Below, one piece after another: positions 7,101 through 16,305 of a stretch of 17,384 bases of DNA; within the stretch, counting starts at the first letter, position 1, and each line of letters starts with the position of its first letter. Location of the stretch: the NCBI RefSeq assembly GCF_000330505.1, contig NW_004443523.1:126455-143838 (forward strand), read 5' to 3'. The translations under genes were made by a program, and so were the position numbers. The stretch is from Entamoeba invadens IP1. Taxonomy: Eukaryota > Evosea > Mastigamoebida > Endamoebidae. Below the pieces are notes generated by a model that saw nothing but the letters and a program-made list of their open reading frames with translations, had not been told where the DNA came from and ran no database searches.

Positions 7101-9442
7101 TTGCACGCCTTGGAGTCACTTGAAGTGACGTATGGCGCAAAACAGGCGGTGCAAATGTGTTGATTATTGAAATGGTCTGCAATCTGACACTTTGGGATGA
7201 CATTGTACGAGTAGTCACACGTCGTTTCTGTGACTTTGACCATCCCAACTTCACATGCAACACAACTGGTGCCAGTTGATATCATGTTGCCTGCACACGA
7301 CAAACACGTTTTTGATGTTTTAGAACACTTCAGACAGTCATTGTGGATATCACTACATTTTTGACAATTGCCATCTTTATTCAAATAAAATCCATCTTCA
7401 CATGATACACAAATACCATCTGATGTCTCGTCTGTGCATAAATCGCAGTATCCAGATGGAGCACACGACACACAACTATTGTCAACTCTCTTGTTGCCGA
7501 CTTCGCATGATGTGCATGCACCACTTTTTCTGTCACACTTTTTACATTCAGTGGAACACTGTTGGCACTGCAAAACACCGCCTTCTGAGTATGTGAGGTC
7601 GCCACACAACGTACACACTCCACTGTCAAAGCCATATCCAGCAGCACACGTGAGACATTTACCATCTGTTGCGTTGCAACTTGCACACGAAGAGTCGCAC
7701 AACTTGCAAATGGTTTGTCCATCAACATCTTGGTATGCCATCTCACCACAACTCTGACACACAGAACTCGTGTAGTAAGTCCCCCTTGGACATATGGCAC
7801 ACTTTCCAGCTGCTAGACCATACCCAATCACACAATTGACACAATACCCATTTGTCGCATCACACCCATCACAATGACTGTCACATTGCTGACACGACAA
7901 CGAGCCCGAATTTGAGTATGTCATTTCTCCACATTTTTTGCACTCAGAAGAGCCTTCGCCGGCATAGGTACCCGCCTTGCATGTGTCACATTTATTTGTT
8001 GTTTGATTTGCCATTGTTCCTGAAATGCACAGTGAACACACTCCATTCAATAGAACAGCACCATCCACACATGCTACACACTTGCCACCCGTTTTTTCGC
8101 ATGGCCCTTGACACAAAACATTACACGTTTTGCAACTTGTTGATCCTGGTGTGTTGGCATAAGTCCCATCTCCACATTGATCACATTGCAAACTTTTTGG
8201 TGATGATGAGAAAGTTCCAAATGAACAAAACTCACATTTATTAACAACACTGTATGTACCAGCACTGCAAACAGAACACTTTATAGTTGTAATTCCCATT
8301 CCAGACCCACACGATGTGCAATACCCATTTGTCTTATCACAACTCAAACACGTTGAACTGCAACTTTTGCATGTTGTGCTTCCCGCAAACGAGTATTGCA
8401 TGTCGGGACACGTTACACAACTTCCACCACTTTGGTACGTGCCAGCCGAGCATGTGTCACATTTTCCATCGTTCAGAATATAACCATCAAAACAAGATAA
8501 ACAATTCCCATTTGTTTGGTCGCACGTTTTGCAACTTGTGGAACACGCTGAACACCCACTTGAACCACTGAGTGAATAATACCCAGTCGCACACTTTGAA
8601 CACAACGAAGTTCCACCACTCGAATAATACGATGCGGGACATATCGAACAGTTCTTATTTGACGAATCGTACGAATAGCCAACATTACATGAAGTGCACT
8701 CCCCCGTCGTTATTGAACACACTCCACAACTTGTGGAAACGCATTGTACACACACCGAACTTCCAGATGTGGAATAAAACCCATCTGCACACGTTTTACA
8801 CGACGAACTTCCTTGTTCATCCGCATAAGTCCCTGCTTTACAATCAGTACAATAAGCACTTCTGCTGCTCGAATATGTTCCCTTACTACATGTCACACAT
8901 TTTGATGTTGTTGGGAGTTCAGAGCGTGTTCCAGCAGCACATTCTGTGCATTTTGATGATCCAGAATTTGAATAATATCCAGCATCACATGAAGTGCACA
9001 TAGAAGCGAATGAAGATGAGTAAGTGCCAGCTGAACAAATAGAACATTTTGAAGCACCGGCACTGGAATAATAGCCCGGATCACATTTATTGCATTGTGT
9101 AGATCCACTAGAAAACGTTCCCGCTACACAAGTATAACATGAGGTAGACCCAGAAAAAGAATTATAAGTACCAGCAGAACACTGAGAACATGAAGCTGAC
9201 CCACGGCTTGATGAATAATAACCAGCAGGACATTTACTACATTGAGAAGCACCACTATAAGAATACGTGCCAGCTGAACACGAAGTGCACGATGTTGTCG
9301 AACCACCCGAGGAATAAGTTCCTGCTCTACAAGAAAAACAACTATTTCCAGAAAGGTACTGCCCACCACTACACGTTGCTGCATAAACCATTTTAATTGT
9401 TGAGAAAAAATACAGCAAAGTTAGAGAAACAAATTGAATCAT
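4166..9442 (-). CDS. Cys-rich transmembrane receptor protein kinase (Entamoeba TMK-like, 1758 aa)
   Basis: Predicted surface receptor kinase. Residues 1-22 form a signal peptide ending near VYAATC. Residues 24 to about 1305 are an ectodomain packed with CxxC motifs: 12 tandem units (36-231) of the form CxxCxAGTYSSSG, then furin/EGF-like modules such as CxxCDxxxGxCxxC. A single membrane span lies at about 1311-1339, followed by a basic QKRKETKK stop-transfer. A beta-rich region of about 85 residues (1395-1480) resembles an Ig/MSP-like fold. The kinase domain spans about 1483-1755 with G-loop GEGSFG (1495-1500), ATP-binding K1515, helix-C E1533, HRDIKPDN (1608-1615, catalytic D1610), DFG (1633-1635) and APE (1660-1662), so it should be active. 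HRDIKPDN indicates Ser/Thr specificity and the overall pattern is TKL-like. Entamoeba encodes large families of such kinases, thought to sense the environment. The reading frame is uninterrupted over 5.3 kb and the start is supported by the signal peptide. Confidence 0.95.
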   Translation of the reverse strand: MIQFVSLTLLYFFSTIKMVYAATCSGGQYLSGNSCFSCRAGTYSSGGSTTSCTSCSAGTYSYSGASQCSKCPAGYYSSSRGSASCSQCSAGTYNSFSGSTSCYTCVAGTFSSGSTQCNKCDPGYYSSAGASKCSICSAGTYSSSFASMCTSCDAGYYSNSGSSKCTECAAGTRSELPTTSKCVTCSKGTYSSSRSAYCTDCKAGTYADEQGSSSCKTCADGFYSTSGSSVCVQCVSTSCGVCSITTGECTSCNVGYSYDSSNKNCSICPASYYSSGGTSLCSKCATGYYSLSGSSGCSACSTSCKTCDQTNGNCLSCFDGYILNDGKCDTCSAGTYQSGGSCVTCPDMQYSFAGSTTCKSCSSTCLSCDKTNGYCTSCGSGMGITTIKCSVCSAGTYSVVNKCEFCSFGTFSSSPKSLQCDQCGDGTYANTPGSTSCKTCNVLCQGPCEKTGGKCVACVDGAVLLNGVCSLCISGTMANQTTNKCDTCKAGTYAGEGSSECKKCGEMTYSNSGSLSCQQCDSHCDGCDATNGYCVNCVIGYGLAAGKCAICPRGTYYTSSVCQSCGEMAYQDVDGQTICKLCDSSCASCNATDGKCLTCAAGYGFDSGVCTLCGDLTYSEGGVLQCQQCSTECKKCDRKSGACTSCEVGNKRVDNSCVSCAPSGYCDLCTDETSDGICVSCEDGFYLNKDGNCQKCSDIHNDCLKCSKTSKTCLSCAGNMISTGTSCVACEVGMVKVTETTCDYSYNVIPKCQIADHFNNQHICTACFAPYVTSSDSKACNLGYTTTTYYNTNDNQLHTNMDGCVNQIDTMCYLCDFTAMLLNGVCNVKNEKCEKYSQHGCDNCVSDVITSNGNCVVNTNCKYEINRESGTECLYCVDDVSCGKANQNCETSHNEYCYLAMNGYHTTNDNTIKQCESEVCVISNGVITNLKCKEGKLLIDGVCTTDTMCLVISSNDCIKCDPKQHISQGKCSQNNPNCDNQNGDICIVCNNTINVDGVCTDSQSIHCSSFDKVCVTCESGHYKDVDGCKEKTGALSYCDVVSSLNTKCVECESDYNFDGILCVPQTLPNETTKQTTKNEDTQTDSHCEVSTTKGCLRCLSGYYLADHMCVKCDYPCVYCSNRTFCTKCDDYSYANSNGVCTEINDLVSVCDVLMSTYRGCVVCKAGYMRSSDGSTCIGCDESCKSCTNEGNCVVCNDSFYRTSSNVTKLCSPQSELTSCANKTTAGCMLCEGGHYLSNNLCVKCQDTCTQCNGINECTDCVKDNVLVSGVCSHYSSIENCVESANNKCSKCDDNYKLSDDMLSCIHTTNYGVVVGIPIVSVFIIVLVIISIIIITIVVLQKRKETKKMENICVFKMSRSNIAMSVLDNNILTNKKSLTFDDTSEVIPVEKESRELLCVGNKNKGILKVQITTRGGCDKYSIRTEPQLVTLKKGEACEFEVFVTPHCSLKLHDEMMIVTMNIENSETVSVPIAIEITTENSTKLDYDELKEDKKLGEGSFGIVYKGSYRGNVVAIKKMKQSNDTEKLIKEFENEVSMLDKFRSEYIVHFYGAVFILNKICMVTEFAQYGSLQDLIKKTTKEMPQFAVRVKLMLDASKGILYLHSNNILHRDIKPDNFLVFCIDNSMNVSAKLTDFGSSRNVNMLTTNMTFTKGIGTPKYMAPEVLEREKYKKPADVYSFAMTMYEAFTWDFAFKNTDVQFKHAWSIADFTSSGKRLQIPTSVPEDLSILIQQSWEHNPKKRFEINNVTQKLEEFYKTIN
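8750..9337 (-). repeat. Twelve tandem Cys-rich units in the kinase ectodomain
   Basis: Residues 36-231 of the receptor kinase divide into 12 consecutive units of 15-17 residues (45-51 bp) of the form xxCxAGtYSssGsssC. Examples are TSCSAGTYSYSGASQC and SICSAGTYSSSFASMC. Units vary in length by one codon and are diverged at DNA level, so this is an old, constrained protein repeat and not a young satellite. The first Cys of each unit probably pairs within the local CxxC framework. Confidence 0.85.
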
Positions 9443-9483
9443 ATATTTTATTATTTTTAAATTTGAGTTTCATGTTTTTGTGG

Positions 9484-9491
9484 TATTTATA
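9484..9491 (-). promoter_or_regulatory. Candidate TATA-like box of the receptor kinase gene
   Basis: On the minus strand TATAAATA lies 42 bases upstream of the kinase ATG. Entamoeba transcripts usually have very short 5' leaders and a TATA-like element about 30 bases before the start of transcription, so the spacing fits. The surrounding DNA is so A+T-rich that a chance match is likely; no clear GAAC element was seen. Confidence 0.3.
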
Positions 9492-9905
9492 GATTATATT
9501 ATTTAAAATGTATTTAACAAACGTAAATTGTTTTTTGATTTTATTTAAAAAAAATATTCAACTTTTGTTGACAAGAGAAGTATCGGGTTGTTGGTGAGTT
9601 AACCTTACGATATCGTAACTGTATTAAATAAAACACAAATTTTAATTTTTTTACCTTGAAATTTGGTATACTAAAAACTTAACTTGTGGTGACTCTTTTG
9701 AAATGCAAACAATAAACAAACATATTCCACAAAAAATAATTTATAAATTATTATTATTATTGTTATTACAGAAACGTAATAATAATAACTTTTTATTTTT
9801 TTCTTTTACCTTTACCTTTTTTTGCCTTCATACACAAAACATATTTTTGAAAATTTTTATTTGTTTTTTTTATCAACTCAATTTTGAATTGTATATTTTA
9901 TAGTC

Positions 9906-9937
9906 ACACAAATAAACATGAATGAGTTTATTTGTGT
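9906..9937. repeat. Perfect 12-bp inverted repeat with 8-base loop
   Basis: ACACAAATAAAC (9906-9917) is exactly complementary to GTTTATTTGTGT (9926-9937) around the loop ATGAATGA. It lies in the divergent intergenic region, about 460 bp from the kinase start and 770 bp from the LRR start. It could be a protein-binding or structural site, or the tip of a decayed foldback element; no function is evident. Confidence 0.6.
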
Positions 9938-10710
9938 TGAACAAGAGCAAAGCTTAAAAAAGAAAAATGGGGTCTTTTGATAATTTGATATTTTTATTTG
10001 TTTTTTTTAAAAGTATATTGTCATTTGATTATAACGATATTGGTGTTTTAAAGTAGTTATATTTATTAATGTGACTATTTGACATTGTTTGTTATTAAGT
10101 GGATTGACAATGTAGCGTTTTTTGTATTAAATGTTGAAACATGATAAAGCGATATGAAATTTCATCAAAAAAAGATTATTTTTGATCAATCTTAGGTAAT
10201 TGAGTTCTCATTTGTTAATTATTTTAAGTAAAATAAAACTGACTATTGGCAGGTTTGGGTTAGGAAGGGGTTTTGGAATAAAAATAATAAAAAAATGATT
10301 TGGACAATATCTTTTTTACTTATTATTATTCTTTAAAAAAGTTTTGGTTGTGAAAGTGTTAATTAAAACATCAACAGTATTGGTGTTTTTATCAACAAAA
10401 CATTTTTTTGAATAAATGTTCGATAAAAAATTGTAAGGTTAATAAAATTTCTAAAATGTATCAAAATGGTATCAGCTTTAATCACCACCACTTTAACCAA
10501 AACAAATTATTTACCGTTGTTGTTTTTTAAAAGAAGAAAACTATTATTAAAACATTAAAATGGAATAGTATTCTTGTGTATTTTTTTATAACAATATACA
10601 ATCAAAGACATTTTTTACTAATAGTATTCAATATTAAATAGTAATATTAATATTAATAACTTTATAATACTTTGAATCTTTACCTAATTGATTGAAAAAC
10701 GAAATTCTTA

Positions 10711-13700
10711 ATGACTAAATTCATGTCAAAGAGAGTTGATGTGTATTCCATGCAAATTGTTGCGACATATTTAAGAAATTATGACGACTATATTAACATG
10801 ATATTAGTGTGTAAGAAGTATAAATATGTACTTGATCGCATAAGGATAAATCCAATTCAAATAACGCCACAAACAAAAAACCTATTTGAGTTCGTTCAAA
10901 CTCAGCAATTCTTCTCTACTTTTGATATAAAATTAAAACCCGAAAAATCATTTTTAATTATCCAAAGAGTGCGAAGAAGAATTAAAAAATAAAAATGTCT
11001 GTCCTCTTTCGGTGTATACATATAAAGACCGATGTGATTATAAAGGCAAAATACCAGACTTTATAAGGAAAATAGGATGTTTTAGTTTTGGAGTTTGTGA
11101 TATGACGACAATAACATTTCCACTTTCAATTATTGAAATTTCTGAAAAAGCATTTTCTTATTGCTTAAATATCACATAAATTACACTGCCACCACATTTA
11201 ACACAACTTGGAAGTTATGCATTTAACAATTGCAGAAATTTGAAAAAAATCAAACTTCCAAATTTGCTTGAGTACATTCCAATCTCATGTTTTTGTGGCT
11301 GCAATTCGCTTTTTTTCTGTGATCTTTGGGACAAATATTACTATGATTAATTGTGAAGCGTTTAGTGGATGTGCTTTTAATGATTTTACAGGTGATAAAA
11401 AAGTGTTTATTCATAATTTTGTATTCTATCAAAATGCACTTACAAAAATAACATTTTATGGTAAAATAAATATACCACGGTATGTATGTGGTTATTGTCG
11501 ACAATTAAAAGAAGTTGTGATGGACAACGACGTTGAGAGCATTTCGATGTATGCTATTCGTAAATGTATTTCACTTAAAAAATCACTCTTTCATTTAACT
11601 TGGATACTATTTGTTGTTGCGCATTTTCTGGGTGTATAAATCTAACTGAATTTACCGTCCCACAAAAAGTCCAATTTGTAGAATCATTTGGATTTGAAAA
11701 GTGCAAACAATTGAAAGAACTTGTTTTTAGTGAAAATGTTATATTACATGATAGTGTGTGTTTTGATCAATGCACTTCTCTAACTCGATTAGATGTTCCT
11801 GTCACCAAAATGAAACATGTGTATATTCCAACTAAAAGTGAAAGAGTTATATTTGATAGACTTGGCATAGAAGTTTATGCCGATCACAAACATCTTAGCA
11901 ATTTGGAAAAACTTTATATGAATATGTATTGCAAAGGCGAACACCCAAATTTATACATTCCATCTACTATTGTTGATGTAGATTTAGATATGTATAACTC
12001 TGACAATCTATTAGAAAAGTTTTTTATTCCCGAAAATGCACTTTTGTTAAAAGATGAAAACTTTTGTATTTACAACGCAAAATGTGTACAAGTACCATCC
12101 ACTGTCACAAAAATACCAAAACGTTGCTTTTCAGATTCAAAGCTCGAAGAATTTGTTGTGCCACAAAATATATGCGAAATTGGAACGGAAGCATTTTGAA
12201 ATTCAAAAAAATTGACGTCACTTTACATTCCAAAAAGTGTCACAAAAATTGGTAAAAGATTTGTTGTTGGATGCATTAATTTAAAGTCAATTATATTTGA
12301 AGATAGTCGTTCTTTTGATTTTGAGAAAGAAACTAAAGATAATATTTGCAGTGTCACATTGAATACAACAAACCTAGATGACAATGTCGAGTTTTCTCTT
12401 GAAACAACAAAAATAGAAGTACCATCGACTGTCACAAAAATAGGTACTTTTTATTTTTCCAAATATACAAATCTCTGTGAAGTTTTAATGCCAACTACAA
12501 TCAAAAAATTCCAAACATTAATTTTCGATGAGTGCACTCGCCTTACTAAAATATCGTTTTACGACTGTTTACTACTTACAAGCAAAACAAACCAAAACAA
12601 CTAAACGATTGAAAAATACACCAAATTCTTTTTCAACACAGTTGATGTGAATTACACGTTTTATCTTTAAATGAAGTCGTTTGGGTACAAATTTTTTAAT
12701 GTCATTTTAACATCCAAAGATATAAATTTGTATGGGACAAACGTCAATTTTTCAGTGATAAAAACCATTGGAAACGAAGATAAAAATATGCTCAAGATTA
12801 ACACACCAAATATAAAAAATCACAATTTTGGTTCTTATTGTCAAATTAATAAGTTGGTGATACCTTCTAATGTTGAAATTCTTAACCAATGCTATTTCTT
12901 AATTGGTTATTTCAGAGAAATTGAATTTTTATCTGTTACAAAGAAAATCAATGATAAATGTTTTAGTAGTTCACAATTTCTACAAAGTGTAACATTTTCA
13001 GACATATTAGAAAAAATCGGCAATGATGTGTTTAACAATTGTCGTTCATTAAAATCAGTGACACTCCCAAAAAGTCTTAAAAAATCGGAATAAAATGTTT
13101 TGCAAATTGTTATTCACTTGTGAGTGTATTTTGTGAGTCACAAGACGTTATCTACAATTTGCAGTGTTTTACTAATTGTGACAATTTAAAAATAATTCCA
13201 AAAATTCGATACATGAAAAATGGAGTTTTCATGCATTGTAATTCACTTGTTAAATTTGATAGTTTTGGAGATGTTGAATGTATTCCTCATTGCACATTTA
13301 TGGAATGCTTCAACTTGAAAGAAATGGTCTTTCCTAAGACTTTGAAAACGATTGGAAAATTTGTATTTAAAAATTGTGTTTCACTTGAAAGCATCACATT
13401 CCCAAAATTACTTGTAAGAGTTGAAGATGGCTGTTTTATGAATTGCTCAAAACTTCAATATATAAATGTTAGTAATACAAATATTATATTCGGAAATGAC
13501 GTTTTTGAAGGGTGCACGTCACTTAAGTCGATACTTTTTGAAGGCAAAGAAGTATTAAATTATAATGGAAAAGTTAGTTACACGCTTTATAAACAATTTG
13601 AAAAAAAATTCATTGTGATAATGTCAAAGTAAAATGCAATGATTTGGATATGTTTGGAATTGATATTTTAAATGATGAAAATGTTCATTGCATTGCTGAA

Positions 13701-13969
13701 GGCGCATTGTTTAACAAGACAGGTATCACTGAAATTAAAATACCCAATAAAATCACTAAAATTAGTAATTTCTGTTTTGCTAATGCAACACAACTTTTCA
13801 AGTTGTGTTGCCGTCATTGTAATCAGAGCTCCCTCCTTTATGTTTTTATCATTGCACAACACTGAAAATTATCAACTTAGAACACATCACAAAAATTGGG
13901 ATGGGGTGCTTCGACAATACAAAATTTGAAAAAGTCTTGGTTTTGCATACGAAAACATATAAATCTTAA
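10711..13969 (+). pseudogene. BspA-like leucine-rich-repeat protein pseudogene
   Basis: The remnant of a BspA/TpLRR-type LRR protein, the family of large, often surface-associated proteins greatly expanded in Entamoeba. The N-terminus (from the ATG at 10711: VDVYSMQIVATYL, DDYINMILVCKKYK, INPIQIT) matches the conserved leader of Entamoeba BspA-like proteins. It is followed by about 23-residue LRR units of the form IPxxVTKIGxxxFxxCxxLxxxxxP (for example VPSTVTKIPKRCFSDSKLEEFVVP). The reading passes through frames 1, 2, 3, 2, 1, 3 and 2. Shifts are near 10950-10990, in a T7 run (11310-11316), an A6 run (11577-11582), an A6 run (13079-13084), an A8 run (13601-13608) and near 13790-13800. In-frame stops are TAA 11177, TGA 12197, TAA 12602, TAA 12668 and TAA 13820. 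The repeat pattern persists to the natural TAA at 13967-13969. Some shifts could be sequencing errors in homopolymers, but the stops could not all be. Confidence 0.88.
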
Positions 13970-14303
13970 CAATTGAAATGATTTAATTGTTTATATTTTG
14001 TATTTTTTTTAATGTGAAACTGTATTTCAATTGTTAGTACCAAAAGGAAGCGATTTTTTGAAATAAATCATTCCAAATAAAATTATTTTTGTTTGATGTT
14101 GTTTTCAAGTGTATTTTTTTTAAAAAAATAGACGTGTCTAAATCTTGAAATAAGACCAAGCTAAAAAATCAAATAAAAATAACAGGGAAAATATCAAATA
14201 ATTAACTTTGTTTTAAACTTTGCTTGACCAAATGTTTTTTTGCCGAAAGTAAAACCGAATTATTTTTATTTTCAAAATAAAATGTTGATGTTATAGCTTT
14301 GAT

Positions 14304-14330
14304 ATCGACATCGATTCCGTCGATGTTGAT
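14304..14330. repeat. Short hairpin with TCGA-rich arms
   Basis: ATCGACATCGA (14304-14314) pairs with TCGATGTTGAT (14320-14330) around TTCCG, with one G-T type mismatch. It is unusual because it is locally rich in CG dinucleotides within very A+T-rich DNA. Function is unknown. Confidence 0.45.
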
Positions 14331-14431
14331 GCCATAGTTTATTTTTGCAGTTATTATCATTTCAAATGATAAATTGGTAAAACAGAGGTTATTGTATGCT
14401 ATTATTTTTACGTGTTAACACAATAATTATA

Positions 14432-14652
14432 ACAGTTAAGCCATTAAACCTTCGCCCAACAAATTAACCTTAGCCCAAAGAAAAACTAATTATTTTTTAT
14501 TGTTATATTATAATAATAAACTATAAATAAATAAAAGACAATTTTCTAAAATATTTATTTTTTTCGTAAAAACCCGTGTTTTTAAAGAAAAATATAGGAA
14601 TTTCTCAGGGCTAAAGTACATTTCCCGGGCTAAGGTTCATTTTCCCTACTGT
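14432..14652. mobile_element. 221-bp MITE-like element with diverged 49-bp inverted repeats
   Basis: The left end 14432-14480 and the reverse complement of the right end (14604-14652) align over 49 bases without gaps at 33 matches. Both begin ACAGT and both contain two spaced copies of an AACCTTAGCCC-like motif, giving four in all. The matched ends and G/C-containing motifs stand out in otherwise pure A+T DNA. The interior is A+T filler with no ORF. ACAGT termini suggest Tc1/mariner-type ends, but a clean TA duplication cannot be shown at these exact boundaries. It is probably an old, decayed non-autonomous copy. Confidence 0.5.
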
Positions 14653-15300
14653 AGTACCATTTTGAAAATATTAATTATAAATAAGTAATAAATAAAATAA
14701 ATATAACTTTTCGACAACACAAGTTAATTTACAAAAAAACAAATATATATTATATACAGTTCATAAATTAACCATATTTAAAAAAATACAGTCAAAAATA
14801 CTAGTATTTTTATTGTTAAAGTTGATTTTATAAAATCTTCTTGATTTTGCGATTTTTGATGCTTTTGAAAATGTATTTTAGTTATTTTTTGTTTTTTACA
14901 TTTATTTTCTTTAAAAATTATATTTGAAAAAAGGAACAAACAATAGTGTTTATTCTTCTTATCTTTTTGTATTATAAAAAAAAAGTAAAACTCAAATTTA
15001 AAAATTGTTGAATTTTTCAAAGTTTACAAAAAATCTATTTATTTTCCCTTGTTATTGTTTTCGTGATCAATTGCATATTAAAATTTCAATACACTTCAAA
15101 GTCGATGATAGATTATATTTCTTTGTTATTTTATGATGTAATTGATTATGAATATTCCAGACCAGTATGTTTTACGATGTAGTTTGGTTTTTGTTATATT
15201 TTATAATTAATTTTATTATTGTTATAAATTGTAGACATCTCAATTGATGTTTGGTCTGACTTTTCCATTAAACTGTGACTTGTTTCTGAAAAGATCAAGC

Positions 15301-15349
15301 AAAAAGTGAACCATTGTTCATCCCAACTTCAACAAAAGGTTCACTTTTT
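15301..15349. repeat. Perfect 12-bp inverted repeat, 25-base loop, T-rich end
   Basis: AAAAAGTGAACC (15301-15312) is exactly complementary to GGTTCACTTTTT (15338-15349), and the right arm runs into a T6 tract. This could be the remains of a tiny foldback element or an RNA hairpin; no flanking duplication and no adjacent gene were seen. Confidence 0.5.
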
Positions 15350-16269
15350 TACTATAATTTATATTTTTATTATAAAATTTTACTAACTCAGTCGTCCTAA
15401 AAAAAGTTTAAGTAATTAAAAAAAGTCTCATTTACTTGAAAAATAACTAAGATTTCACAAAATCTATTATTTTTAGTTTTTAGAGTCCTCCATGAAACAG
15501 GCGTTTTCAATTTTGCTTTTCAATATTTAGAGATCAAACTGGTATTATTAGTAATTTTTTAACAGAAAAAAATAATTGTCGAAAAAAAATATTTTTTGAT
15601 ATGATTTGGTTAAATTATTTATAAATTGAAATTTAAATTTTTAATTTGGCAAATATAATTTTTTAGTAAAACGTTATAATAAGCTAAAATGTTTTTAAAT
15701 TGGGAAAAATAAACTTTTTGAATTGAATTGGTTAATTTTTAATACAAAAAGCAATTCACTATAAACAACAAACAAAATTAAAATCAACAATTAATATATA
15801 TATTATACAAACGATGGTTGTCAAACCCATTTTTACTGTAAATTTATTATAATATCAATTTTATATTAATATGAATATAAAAAACAATACAGAGTGTGTT
15901 AAGTATATTTAACATTTTATTTTGTTATTATTAATTGTAATTATAATGAAATGTTGTGAATGTACCACATGTTGTATCATGTTTCTAATAACAATAATAA
16001 AATCAAACAATATAAGGTGATATGTAATTTTAATAAAATCGTGTATTTTTTATTGTCAACTTTTAGACTACCGTGAAATTGAATTAATATCTTATGTGCA
16101 TGTGTGTAAGTTCCAAGTCAGAACCCAAATTTGTTGTAAATTATGAAATAATTTTGATCTAAATTTAAGCTTTAATTTAATGTTTCATATTTATACACTT
16201 GAAATATGTCAAGTTTTATTTTAAGTTGTTTTAAATAAATTTTAAAAATGTAGCAATTATAGGGGGTCT

Positions 16270-16305
16270 ATAAACTGGTTGGAATTCATAAACTAGTTGG
16301 GGAAT
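16270..16305. repeat. Two-unit 18-bp direct repeat
   Basis: Two consecutive 18-bp units start ATAAACTGGTTGG and ATAAACTAGTTGG, next to a short G-rich patch (AGGGGG at 16261-16266). It is a small local duplication without recognisable function. Confidence 0.45.

Larger units (their letters stand above)
9443..10710. other. A+T-rich intergenic region between divergent loci
   Basis: About 1.27 kb separating the minus-strand kinase and the plus-strand LRR pseudogene, so it should hold both promoters. It consists mainly of poly-T/poly-A tracts. An open plus-strand stretch at 9703-9903 is Leu/Phe/Asn homopolymer-like and not credible as a gene. A 14-bp perfect palindrome TTACGATATCGTAA is at 9605-9618 and a perfect stem-loop at 9906-9937. 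No RNA gene was recognised. Confidence 0.6.

Noticed and set aside
4199..9396. Many open stretches of 60-170 codons on the plus strand, and in other minus-strand frames, across the kinase gene
   Set aside because: They are antisense or off-frame shadows of the Cys-rich repeats (His/Thr/Leu-rich translations caused by repeated TGT/ACA codons) without domains or start context.
9703..9903. 66-codon ORF in the intergenic region
   Set aside because: Composition is Leu/Phe/Asn runs from homopolymer tracts, with no conserved pattern.
10250..10277. GGTTTGGGTTAGGAAGGGG considered as telomere-like repeat
   Set aside because: A single irregular G-rich patch with no repeat unit repeated in tandem.
12605..12670. 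A possible spliceosomal intron bridging the break in the LRR gene
   Set aside because: The frame is the same on both sides and is interrupted only by two TAA codons; no GTTTGT...TAG pair typical of Entamoeba introns fits.
14778..15020. 80-codon minus-strand ORF
   Set aside because: Lys/Phe/Ile-rich low-complexity translation expected by chance at this base composition.
15301..15349. Hairpin with a GGTTCA motif considered as part of a tRNA or Pol III gene
   Set aside because: No cloverleaf, A box or acceptor pairing could be drawn around it.
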